A stretch of 64,000 nt of DNA. Origin: Mucilaginibacter auburnensis (GTDB lineage Bacteria > Bacteroidota > Bacteroidia > Sphingobacteriales > Sphingobacteriaceae). The notes below the pieces were generated by a model that ran no database searches, was not told where the DNA came from, and worked only from the letters and a program-made list of their open reading frames with translations. Both the position numbers and the translations under genes were made by a program. Shown piece by piece: positions 52,849-61,221 of the stretch. Numbering within the stretch: position 1 is the stretch's first letter; each line of letters opens with the position of its first letter. The stretch is taken from positions 1,860,001 through 1,924,000 of the forward strand of contig NZ_PGFJ01000001.1 of NCBI RefSeq assembly GCF_002797815.1. The letters run 5' to 3'.

Positions 52849-53625
52849 TTAGTTATTACCCTGCTGTAATTTACTTATTGATCTTTGCATCTGGGCCATC
52901 ATATTAGTAAGGCTTTCCATAGTAGGCTCAGGCGTTGGCTCGGGTAATTGCATAGATATATAGGCTTTGGCTTTCCATATTTCCAGCACATCCTCGCCGC
53001 TTACTTCGTAAGGCTCATAAACCGGGTTGTCTGATATTAACTTTAGCTTTTTATTGTCTTTAAACTTATTGCCTATTCTTTTATAAACAACGCCTTCGGT
53101 TTTTGATACCACCACATAGGTTTGGCCAGGTTTAACATCGGCCCAGTTCTCCACATATTCACCTATAATAGTAGTGCCTGATGGTAGGGGAAGCATAGAG
53201 TCGCCATTTATTTCGAACGCCCGATAGGTGCCTTGCTTGAACATAGGGAGATAAAACTTAGGCAACTTAGCCACATACTCCGGATCTGCATAACCATTAA
53301 GGTAACCGGCGCTGGCTTTTACAGGCACCATTTCTATATTCTCGTTATCTTCCTTATCAACAGATATACTTAATATGCGAAGGTTATCAGGATTACCTTT
53401 TGGCTTAGGCGCCCATTTCTCATTTATCTCCTCGTTTATAAAATCATCCAGACTAATATCAAAATACAATGCTATTTTTTTTAGTAATTCGTATTTTGGT
53501 TCAGCGCGCTCTTCTTCATAAGCGCCCACTAAAGAACGTTTTATACCTATCTCATCTGCAAACTGTTGCTGTGTAAGACCTTTCTTCTTCCTGAGGAATT
53601 TAATATTTTGAGAAATATTTGCCAT
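52849..53625 (-). CDS. XRE-type repressor with S24/LexA-like peptidase domain
   Basis: A 258-residue regulator from ATG at 53625. HTH residues 3-60 are NISQNIKFLRKKKGLTQQQFA...GIKRSLVGAYEEERAEP. The peptidase-like domain has a cleavage-type Ala-Gly in KASAGYLNGY, serine nucleophile in NGDSMLP and general-base lysine in GVVYKRI, so self-cleavage looks possible. It resembles phage CI-type repressors but no phage genes are nearby. It is divergent from the GIY-YIG gene with palindromic sequence between. The ORF is open a further 28 codons upstream, but the HTH starts at the chosen ATG. Confidence 0.88.
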   Translation of the reverse strand: MANISQNIKFLRKKKGLTQQQFADEIGIKRSLVGAYEEERAEPKYELLKKIALYFDISLDDFINEEINEKWAPKPKGNPDNLRILSISVDKEDNENIEMVPVKASAGYLNGYADPEYVAKLPKFYLPMFKQGTYRAFEINGDSMLPLPSGTTIIGEYVENWADVKPGQTYVVVSKTEGVVYKRIGNKFKDNKKLKLISDNPVYEPYEVSGEDVLEIWKAKAYISMQLPEPTPEPTMESLTNMMAQMQRSISKLQQGNN

Positions 53626-53635
53626 AAAATTTGGA

Positions 53636-53681
53636 ATTGCTAATTTAATTAGTAATTTTATGCTCATAAAGTTAGTAATTA
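53636..53681. promoter_or_regulatory. Candidate autoregulatory operator of the XRE/S24 repressor
   Basis: ATTGCTAAT (53636-53644) and ATTAGTAAT (53648-53656) form a near-perfect palindrome. A further half-site-like TTAGTAATTA begins at 53672. All lie in the 84-base gap between the divergent repressor and GIY-YIG genes. Confidence 0.5.
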
Positions 53682-53709
53682 TTTTTTCATCAGCAAATTT
53701 TATTATCAA

Positions 53710-54066
53710 ATGAAACGCTTTATCTATATAATAACCGACAGAAACCGCAATAACTTACATGTTGGCTTGTGCTCTGATCTGCTAAAAACCATCAAATTTT
53801 ATAATGAGATGCCTACGTTGTTCTTTGACAATTCAAAGCAGCTAAACCGTTTGGTTTATTTTGAAGAGATCAATAACGAAGAAATGGCTATGGAGCGTTT
53901 TAAAACAGTGAGTACTTTTACGCGCCCGCAAAAAGAAAGATTGATAAGACAGGTCAATGCTGATTGGATAGATCTGACCGCAGCACTTAATTTTGAGAGT
54001 GGAGTAAGAAGGCCGCAACTGGTACGACCTTCTATTAATATAAGCAGAACGCCGCTTAGCGCTTAA
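53710..54066 (+). CDS. GIY-YIG domain protein
   Basis: A 118-residue small protein. Its first 75 residues follow the GIY-YIG fold (FIYIITDRNRNNLHVGLCSDL; NRLVYFEEINNEEMAMERF). The classic GIY and YIG triplets appear as YII and HVG, so nuclease activity is doubtful. It diverges from the XRE/S24 repressor and may be under its control. Its 3' end overlaps the convergent msrB gene by 11 bases. Confidence 0.75.
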   Translation: MKRFIYIITDRNRNNLHVGLCSDLLKTIKFYNEMPTLFFDNSKQLNRLVYFEEINNEEMAMERFKTVSTFTRPQKERLIRQVNADWIDLTAALNFESGVRRPQLVRPSINISRTPLSA

Positions 54067-54532
54067 TAAATTTAAGTGCTCCGGAGTTCATGCAGTATCT
54101 TTTACCGCCGCGAGATACGGGGCCGTCATCAAAAACGTGGCCCAGGTGCAGGCCGGTGCTGCGCTCAATTACTTCGTCGCGATCCATACCGTAGCTGTTA
54201 TCTTTAACTATTTCTATTTTGCTTTCGTCAACAGGTTTAACAAAGCTCGGCCAGCCTGTACCGCTGTCATATTTATCATCTGACGAGAATAAAACCTCGC
54301 CGGTTGCAGCGCTAACGTATACGCCTTTTTGGTGATTATCATAATAGGCGTTACGGAAGGGAGATTCCGTGCCTTTTTCTACCATGATATGATACTGATT
54401 TTCATTTAATATCTTCTTCCATTCGGCATTGGTTTTTGCCGCCTTTCTTTTTACCTGTTGCCCGTTACTATTCTCACAGCTAAAGGCTGCCAGCGTAACC
54501 AGTATTAATAATACTCCTGTTATTTTTTTCAT
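54056..54532 (-). CDS. msrB: Peptide-methionine (R)-S-oxide reductase, lipoprotein form
   Basis: A 158-residue protein from ATG at 54532: lipobox LAAFSC, then the MsrB domain with GTGWPSF, STGLHLGHVFDDGP and the catalytic cysteine in RYCMNSGAL. The two CxxC zinc motifs of many MsrBs are absent (here GEVLFSSDDKYDSG), so this is the zinc-free type. It repairs methionine-R-sulfoxide in envelope proteins. Confidence 0.92.
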   Translation of the reverse strand: MKKITGVLLILVTLAAFSCENSNGQQVKRKAAKTNAEWKKILNENQYHIMVEKGTESPFRNAYYDNHQKGVYVSAATGEVLFSSDDKYDSGTGWPSFVKPVDESKIEIVKDNSYGMDRDEVIERSTGLHLGHVFDDGPVSRGGKRYCMNSGALKFIKR

Positions 54533-54598
54533 AACTATAAATACATTTATCAAAAATACGCAAAACGCCACGTATCAGTTTGTCACAATAAGGTATAT

Positions 54599-55198
54599 TT
54601 ATATAGGCTGAAGCCTGGGCATCAGCACTGCAGACACAATGTGGACCACACCGTTTTTTTGCTTCAGATTACTTGTTACTATATTACTTTTTCCACCTCT
54701 TTCATCGGTTAAAATAATATCGCCATTGTTGTTAAACGTGGCAGTAACCCAGGCACCGGCAATGGTTTGAAAGCTCGTTTTTCCTTTCCCCCGCTTAATA
54801 TGTTTGGCTATATCTTTTTCGCGCACGTTACCGGGTAAGGCATGGTAGGTTAAAAGTTCTATAAGGTCGTACTTGTTTTCGGGCATTAACAACGAATCAA
54901 GCCTTCCTTTTGAAAATTTATTGAAGGCGCTATCAACTGGTAAAAACACAGTGAGCGGGCCGGTGTTGTTAAATGTCTCCACCAGATCTGAAGCTTTTAA
55001 AGCTTTTAAAAAGAATTCAGAGAAATTAACTGCTGACAAATTCTCCGGAATATTTTTCTTCGGATCCATAGCATCTGCTTTTGGTTTGACCGCATTTGCA
55101 GACTGTGTTTTTACTGTATTGTTTGCTAAAAGAGCCGATTGAGCTTTACCTGTAGTTATTATAGCGCAAAATGCAAGGCTTAACAGTATTACTTTCAT
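54599..55198 (-). CDS. Secreted fasciclin-domain protein
   Basis: A 199-residue protein from ATG at 55198. A signal peptide is followed by one FAS1 domain: FLKALKASDLVETFNNTGPLTVFLP, VDSAFNKFSKGRLDSLL, the YH motif in LLTYHALPG and the end VVHIVSAVLMPR. FAS1 domains mediate adhesion or protein binding. It overlaps nothing and lies 44 bases after the large propeller gene on the same strand. Confidence 0.88.
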   Translation of the reverse strand: MKVILLSLAFCAIITTGKAQSALLANNTVKTQSANAVKPKADAMDPKKNIPENLSAVNFSEFFLKALKASDLVETFNNTGPLTVFLPVDSAFNKFSKGRLDSLLMPENKYDLIELLTYHALPGNVREKDIAKHIKRGKGKTSFQTIAGAWVTATFNNNGDIILTDERGGKSNIVTSNLKQKNGVVHIVSAVLMPRLQPI

Positions 55199-55242
55199 AA
55201 TACCGCTATAAAAACCAATACCGTGCCTTGTTAGGGTGTTAA

Positions 55243-58200
55243 TTACCAACCCGGTGTAAAACCTAAGCCAAATACAGGCTTTTTCACTTCTGTACGGTTA
55301 AGCGGGAAAGCAAAATAAGGTTCTAACACAAAGTACCCAAACAGGTTAACACGTAATGACAGACCTGTACTTAGTGCAGGTACACGCTGGTTGGTGTTGT
55401 AAACCGCAAGGCCGTTGGCATCGGTGCCGATCCTATCAGGCGCGAGGCCAAATTTGATCTCATTGCCCGCATTCCAGGCTAAACCTGCATCAAAAAACAC
55501 GTTCAGGTCTGAGAACAGGAATTTTGATTTTATTGCAGAAAGTTTTTCCGGTCCGGTAAAAGGTAACCTCACCTCAAAGCTTCCAACTGCTATGCGAGAG
55601 CCAGATAACTGATCAATGGTGAAACCATTGGTTGGGCGGCTTGCGTTATTGCTGTAAAAGGTTTGCGATTCGTAACCTCTTATCAGGAAAGGATAGCCCA
55701 AAAATAACGGGTACAATGCATCAGCCTTGCCAAACCTGCCATAGCCGTACAGGCGCATGGCCAGGGTAACAGGGGCAAGGCGGGCGTATTTACGCAGATC
55801 AATTGTTGGCGCGAAAAACTTAAAGCTACCTACATTATAAGCAGCCTCTACACGATACCTGAACCCGCTTAGCGGAGCCGCTACCCCGAAAAATGAATTG
55901 TCGCCGACTAAAGCTGTGCTAAGTTGAAAAACCGAAAATGAGCGTAAACTGAACCCGCTATTAGCCGGATCGGCATTATATTCATTGAGGCCCACGTTCT
56001 TTCTTTCACTGCCTAAATAGTAAGTTATTTGTTGATTTTGATACTTGTAATAGGTGCTAAACCTATCAACCCTGTAGTAATACTTTGAAGCCGCTGCACC
56101 AAATTCCAGGCGGTGAACTTTTGAAAATGGGTAGGAAGTAAATGCTGAAAGCTGATCTTGAAAAGTGCGTATAATGTCATACCTTTCTTCTAAGGCATCT
56201 ACCGGCTGATTATTTTCAGGATATTTTGTTATTACGTTATTATAAGTTGCAAAACGGTATGGAATATGCGATACCCCACCACCCCAGTTCCAGCGGCTTT
56301 CCTGATTGATGTACATAAATTGACCACCAAAATCGTACAATTCGCCGTTAACAGCTAAACCTGCATATATTTGGTTCCGACCTAAAATATCGCTGAAAAC
56401 TCCCTGTACACCACTGGCCAGGCCCGTGTAACCAAATGAATTTATGCCTACGCCTATACCACTACCAGCCAGATAATCCATTTTAAACTTCGACCTGAAT
56501 TTGACTGATTTGATAGAATCGGCAGGTAGTTTAGGATAAGCCAGGAAATTATTCAGATTAGAGTTGATCAGGTCAACACCTACTGAACGAGGCGGCGGAA
56601 GCGTGCCTGCTGCGAAGTTGGTCTGCGTGGGATCAACGGTCGCAGCTGTAAAGTCTGATTCCTTAGCGTTATACAAGGTATATTTTTGCGCGCGATAATA
56701 AGAATAGGCAACGTCGCCACTTGCGGCTACGCTCAATGCCGGCGAAAACTCGGTGATTCCGCTTATACCTGTAAACAGGTTGGTCATTTGTTTTACCTGA
56801 GCCGTCGCTACATCGTACAGGTATAGGTTGCGGAAACCGTCGCGGTTAGACAAGAAGTAAATACCCGACCCATCTGCCGAATATTGCGGATTTAAATTGT
56901 TAGCGCCGTTAAATATATTCAGGTTAGTTACGGCCCCGGTTTCCATATCATAAACAGCCAGATTGAAGGTAATGGCTTGCGACAGGGTTTGGTCGTAAGT
57001 TGTTCTGTCGGAAGAGAAAACTACTTTCTTCCCATCTCTCGAAAAGCTAGGCTGGTAATCTGAGTATTTATCATTGGTTAACTGTGTTACTTTTTTTGTG
57101 TCGAAGTTATAAGTGTATAAGTCACTTTGACCTTCGGCCATCCCCTGGAAAACTATTTCCTTGCCATTTGGTGACCATGATAAGTTGCCAAACTGTTCAG
57201 CCTTTTCCATGGACACATTATACAGAACTTTTCCGCTCGGTACCTCAACCACTAACATGCGGTTGCGCCCCTTGCTGAAAATACTAAAGGCGAATTTCTT
57301 CCCATCCGGCGACCATGTACCGGCAGATTCCAGGAAGTTGAACTCGTCAACGTGCGTGTTGGTGGTTCTACTGGTGAGTTTCTTCAGGATACGCCCCGTT
57401 CGGTTATCCGCCAGGAAAAGGTCAATGGATAGCAGATTCTTTTCGGATAAAAATGCCATGTACTTACCATCCGGACTGATTGAGGGAGCGAGATTCATCT
57501 TACCCGAATTTTTCTCGTCAATCAATACCTGACCGATAGGTTTCTGTACCGTATCTGTTAAAAAAGGTTTGTAAGTTGTTTCGATAGATTTTTTCCAAAG
57601 CTCCGAAAGGGTTTTATCATCGTAACCAAAGGTGCGGCGTATGGCGTAAGGCAAACCAAAACGTGCTGTATTTTTAAAGAACGGCACAATTACTGTATCG
57701 CCATAAGTTGAGCCTATGAATGACCAAAAAGCCTCGCCATAACGGTAGGGAAAGTATTTGTTGCTTTCGGTAAGGTCGCGTATGGTTGGGATGTCTTTGT
57801 TTAGGTAGGCATCCCGCATCCACATAGATGTGTACGTGTCTTTTTTACCAATGGAAAGGTACTCGGCCATACCCTCAATCATCCACAAAGGCACGTTGTT
57901 CATGTTCTCAAACTCTTCGCCCTTACCCAACAAAATATGATATTGAAACGCGTGCACCAGCTCATGGCCCAATACGTGGCGGGTTACGTGGTTGTTCTCC
58001 ATTACCGGCATCACAACACGGTTTTTTAAACCTTCGGTAACACCGCCTGTACCTACTTCAATATCGCCATCAATAGCTGTTGTTTGCTGAAAATCAGGGT
58101 GATTGGCATATAATATAACCGGATTGGCTACTTTAAAAGTGTCTTTAAAAACCTGCTGATGCAAGGTATACCACAGTTCACTTTCCTGCGCCATGCGTTT

Positions 58201-58404
58201 TATCAGGCTATCATTTTTGAGGTAGTAGTACAGCTCAAAATGGGGCGTTTTATAAACCTGAAATTTTAATTTTTTATAGCGAACCTTATTCTGCCCGAAG
58301 TACTGCGCTTTAGCGTTCAGCGCGCCCAATAATGAAATGGCAATAGTTAAAAATACAACAAATTTTTTTGCTGTTTTAGTAATTAAGGAGCAGGATTTGG
58401 CCAT
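55243..58404 (-). CDS. Metallopeptidase-like, beta-propeller and outer-membrane barrel chimera
   Basis: A 1,053-residue exported protein in three parts. (1) Residues ~30-270 contain the zinc motif HELVH (VLGHELVHAFQYH) and a downstream Glu in WMIEGMAEYLS, like gluzincin/MA-clan peptidases. (2) About 300-610 is a TolB/PD40-type propeller (ISPDGKYMAFLSEKN; WSPNGKEIVFQG; FSRDGKKVVFSSD). (3) About 660-1053 resembles a BamA/surface-antigen barrel (DLNVFFDAGLAW, ending FGLGFTPGW). The parts imply a surface-anchored protease whose barrel sits in the outer membrane. Each match is by motif only. Confidence 0.82.
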   Translation of the reverse strand: MAKSCSLITKTAKKFVVFLTIAISLLGALNAKAQYFGQNKVRYKKLKFQVYKTPHFELYYYLKNDSLIKRMAQESELWYTLHQQVFKDTFKVANPVILYANHPDFQQTTAIDGDIEVGTGGVTEGLKNRVVMPVMENNHVTRHVLGHELVHAFQYHILLGKGEEFENMNNVPLWMIEGMAEYLSIGKKDTYTSMWMRDAYLNKDIPTIRDLTESNKYFPYRYGEAFWSFIGSTYGDTVIVPFFKNTARFGLPYAIRRTFGYDDKTLSELWKKSIETTYKPFLTDTVQKPIGQVLIDEKNSGKMNLAPSISPDGKYMAFLSEKNLLSIDLFLADNRTGRILKKLTSRTTNTHVDEFNFLESAGTWSPDGKKFAFSIFSKGRNRMLVVEVPSGKVLYNVSMEKAEQFGNLSWSPNGKEIVFQGMAEGQSDLYTYNFDTKKVTQLTNDKYSDYQPSFSRDGKKVVFSSDRTTYDQTLSQAITFNLAVYDMETGAVTNLNIFNGANNLNPQYSADGSGIYFLSNRDGFRNLYLYDVATAQVKQMTNLFTGISGITEFSPALSVAASGDVAYSYYRAQKYTLYNAKESDFTAATVDPTQTNFAAGTLPPPRSVGVDLINSNLNNFLAYPKLPADSIKSVKFRSKFKMDYLAGSGIGVGINSFGYTGLASGVQGVFSDILGRNQIYAGLAVNGELYDFGGQFMYINQESRWNWGGGVSHIPYRFATYNNVITKYPENNQPVDALEERYDIIRTFQDQLSAFTSYPFSKVHRLEFGAAASKYYYRVDRFSTYYKYQNQQITYYLGSERKNVGLNEYNADPANSGFSLRSFSVFQLSTALVGDNSFFGVAAPLSGFRYRVEAAYNVGSFKFFAPTIDLRKYARLAPVTLAMRLYGYGRFGKADALYPLFLGYPFLIRGYESQTFYSNNASRPTNGFTIDQLSGSRIAVGSFEVRLPFTGPEKLSAIKSKFLFSDLNVFFDAGLAWNAGNEIKFGLAPDRIGTDANGLAVYNTNQRVPALSTGLSLRVNLFGYFVLEPYFAFPLNRTEVKKPVFGLGFTPGW

Positions 58405-58477
58405 GTAAAATAATATTATGCAAGCGCTAATTTAGTTAAATGCGCTGTTAAATAATGTTAATTTTTGTTAAGGCGGT

Positions 58478-60772
58478 TTATGGTGCTACGGCCGGAACAG
58501 GTTCTGTTTGAAGTGTATCATACGGAACTTCCATCAAACTGTCAACCACCGCTGTATCAACCCTGATGCGTGGAGACGGGCACTCATACTGTTTGGTGAT
58601 CTTAACCCATGGTTTTGGGAAAGGCCCAACGGTATAACCCGACTTCGGATCGGCGTATACTTTTTCCATAAAGCGGCCAAAAATAGGTAAGGCCGTGCGC
58701 GAACCTTCGCCGGTTTCTGAAGAGTTAAAGTGAACGCTTCTGTCATCCGCGCCAACCCAAACACCGGTTACCAGGTCTTTGGTAATACCCATATACCAGC
58801 CGTCAACATAATCTGATGATGTGCCGGTTTTGCCGCCTATCTGGTTGTTTTTAGCCCACAGGTTGTACTCCCAAAGAGCCTGCGAAGTTCCTCCGGGCTC
58901 TTCCATACCTCCGCGGAACATGTACAGCATCAACCATGCTGTTTCTTCGCTTATTGCACGTTCGCTGTTCAGTTTGAACTCTTTTAACAAATTGCCATCC
59001 TGATCTGTTATTCTGGTAACCAGCAATGGATCGATTTTTTCTCCTTTATTTAAAAACGTGCTGTAGGCACGCACCATTTCGTAAACAGAAACATCATTAG
59101 AACCTAATGATACAGATGGTACGGGCTTTAATTCGCTTTCAATGCCCACTTTGTGCGCGTATTCAACAACTTTATCCCAACCCACTTGTTCGGTTACCTG
59201 GGCTGTTATGGAGTTAACAGACTTACCCATGGCCCAACGTAAAGACATTTCACGACCGGAAAAATTCCAATCGGCGTTATTAGGCTCCCAAACTTCGTCT
59301 TTACCACCATATTTATATTTTATGCTAACGCGCTTGTCGGTAAATTTATCGCAGGGAGTGAAGCCGTTATCCAGTGCAGTTAAGTAAGCAAAAGGTTTAA
59401 AGGTTGAACCCGCCTGGCGTTTGGCCTGGTTAACGTGGTCGTAGTTAAAGTGTTTAAAATCAATACCGCCCACCCAAACTTTAATTTTACCCGAAGCCGG
59501 CTCAATACTCATCATCCCGGTGTTTAAAATGCGGGCGTAATATTTTATAGAATCTACAGTTGAAAAAGTGGTGTCTTTATCGCCATTCCAGGTAAAAACC
59601 TTCATGCGTTTAGGCGTTTCAAAGTATTTTTTTATTTCAACGGTATCGCCTTTGTATTTCTTTTTTAACAGCTTATAAATTGGCAGGCGTTGCTCAGCTT
59701 TCAAAATAAAATCCTTTATCTCGTTACCTTTTGAATCGCGCCAAGGGTTTTTATCGCCCCAAACATTGTTAAAACGTTTTTGAAGCATCTTCATTTTTTC
59801 GGCAACTGCTTCCTCGGCGTACTGTTGCAGGCGAGAATCAATGGTAGTGTAAATTTTCAGACCGTCCTCATATAGGTCGTAATCATTTTCCTTGCACCAG
59901 TCTTTTAACCAGCGTTCCACAGCCTCGCGCAGGTAAGAGTCGCCGTGCGAGGTGTTCTCAACGTAGCGCAGATCCAGATTTACAGGCTGCTTGCTGTACG
60001 TTTCATATTGCTGTTTGGTAATATGATCATATTTCAACATCTGGCTCAACACCACATTACGGCGTTCTTTAGCTTTCTCGGGGTTATTGATAGGATTGTA
60101 AGTTGATGTTGCCTTTAACATACCTACCAGTGTGGCAGCCTCGGCAGGATTAACGTTATCGGGGTTTTTATTGAAGAACTTTAGGGTAGCTGTTTTTATA
60201 CCGAATGAATTATTACCAAAAGGAACGGTATTGAAATACAGTGTTAATATTTGCTCTTTGCTATAAACATGCTCCAGCTTAAAGGCGGTTAACCATTCCT
60301 TAAACTTAAAAACAACAGTGCGCAAACCTGGCACATGACTGATAACCCCCTGCGATTTACGCTTGCGGGTGGAGAAAAGGTTTTTGGCTAATTGTTGTGT
60401 AATGGTACTTCCGCCGCGCCTGTCGCCGGTTGCGGTGGATAACATACTTGTAGCGAAGCCAAAAAAATCAACTCCGCCGTGTTTATAAAAACGGATATCT
60501 TCTGTGGTAACAAGCGCGTTGATAAGATTAGGGGAGATATCTTTATATTCTACCGGCGAACGGTTCTCGCGGTAATATTGGCCTATTAATTTGCCGTCGG
60601 CAGTGTAAACCTGTGAGCCTAATGATAATTGGGGTTGCTTAATATCCTCCATATCAGGCGAGTATCCGAACAGCCACAAAAAATTAAGTTCAATACTGCA
60701 GAAAAACAGGATCGTGAAATAAATGAGTATGAGCGTATACCTTAAGAATTTGTTATGTATGCGTTTAAACAT
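58478..60772 (-). CDS. Penicillin-binding protein 1A (bifunctional transglycosylase/transpeptidase)
   Basis: A 764-residue class A PBP with an N-terminal membrane anchor. The glycosyltransferase 51 domain has TTEDIRFYKHGGVDFFG and GGSTITQQLAKNLF. The transpeptidase domain has SxxK in AGSTFKPFAYL, SxN in SVNSI and KTG in GGKTGTSSDYVDGW. It polymerises and cross-links peptidoglycan in the periplasm. A C-terminal tail is rich in Pro/Val/Thr. Confidence 0.95.
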   Translation of the reverse strand: MFKRIHNKFLRYTLILIYFTILFFCSIELNFLWLFGYSPDMEDIKQPQLSLGSQVYTADGKLIGQYYRENRSPVEYKDISPNLINALVTTEDIRFYKHGGVDFFGFATSMLSTATGDRRGGSTITQQLAKNLFSTRKRKSQGVISHVPGLRTVVFKFKEWLTAFKLEHVYSKEQILTLYFNTVPFGNNSFGIKTATLKFFNKNPDNVNPAEAATLVGMLKATSTYNPINNPEKAKERRNVVLSQMLKYDHITKQQYETYSKQPVNLDLRYVENTSHGDSYLREAVERWLKDWCKENDYDLYEDGLKIYTTIDSRLQQYAEEAVAEKMKMLQKRFNNVWGDKNPWRDSKGNEIKDFILKAEQRLPIYKLLKKKYKGDTVEIKKYFETPKRMKVFTWNGDKDTTFSTVDSIKYYARILNTGMMSIEPASGKIKVWVGGIDFKHFNYDHVNQAKRQAGSTFKPFAYLTALDNGFTPCDKFTDKRVSIKYKYGGKDEVWEPNNADWNFSGREMSLRWAMGKSVNSITAQVTEQVGWDKVVEYAHKVGIESELKPVPSVSLGSNDVSVYEMVRAYSTFLNKGEKIDPLLVTRITDQDGNLLKEFKLNSERAISEETAWLMLYMFRGGMEEPGGTSQALWEYNLWAKNNQIGGKTGTSSDYVDGWYMGITKDLVTGVWVGADDRSVHFNSSETGEGSRTALPIFGRFMEKVYADPKSGYTVGPFPKPWVKITKQYECPSPRIRVDTAVVDSLMEVPYDTLQTEPVPAVAP

Positions 60773-60851
60773 TCGGTAAATATGTAAAAATATGGCTCAA
60801 AAACATAAGCCATTCATAATTCAGTAACAACGAAATAACAGCAAATAAATT

Positions 60852-61211
60852 TCAGCTGCCGGCCTTTGTTTTTTTACTTTTTGTGGCTTTGGCAAATTTG
60901 TTAAAAGCCAGCGAGGTATCTATCCAATAATTGAAGGTTTTATCATCATTCAAAAGTTCAGGACTCACATAAATATAGTCCTTTAAAGGCTTCCCATTGC
61001 GTATCATTCCCCTTATGCCATGTATCTCCAAAGCTTCTAAATACATTGGGCCAACGCGACAAAGCATCTCATCATCGCTGGCGCAAACACACATTTTACC
61101 ATCCACCATAAAACACATACCGCTGAACATTTTTTTCTCTTCAACATTCGTTATGCCCTTATTAAAAAGCGCTTCCCTTATGCGATTTGCCAATGCTTCG
61201 TTTAGTGCCAT
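60852..61211 (-). CDS. TfoX/Sxy N-terminal domain protein
   Basis: A 119-residue cytoplasmic protein: VEEKKMFSGMCFMVDGKMCVC and a C-terminal YVSPELLNDDKTFNYWIDTSLAFNK match the TfoX N-terminal domain. The C-terminal domain of true TfoX competence regulators is absent, so a competence role is not implied. It begins 10 bases downstream of the GH92 stop on the same strand. Confidence 0.85.
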   Translation of the reverse strand: MALNEALANRIREALFNKGITNVEEKKMFSGMCFMVDGKMCVCASDDEMLCRVGPMYLEALEIHGIRGMIRNGKPLKDYIYVSPELLNDDKTFNYWIDTSLAFNKFAKATKSKKTKAGS

Positions 61212-61221
61212 GTTTTTTTGA

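Noticed and set aside
60852-61211. Competence regulator TfoX
   Set aside because: Only the N-terminal domain is present and no competence genes are nearby.
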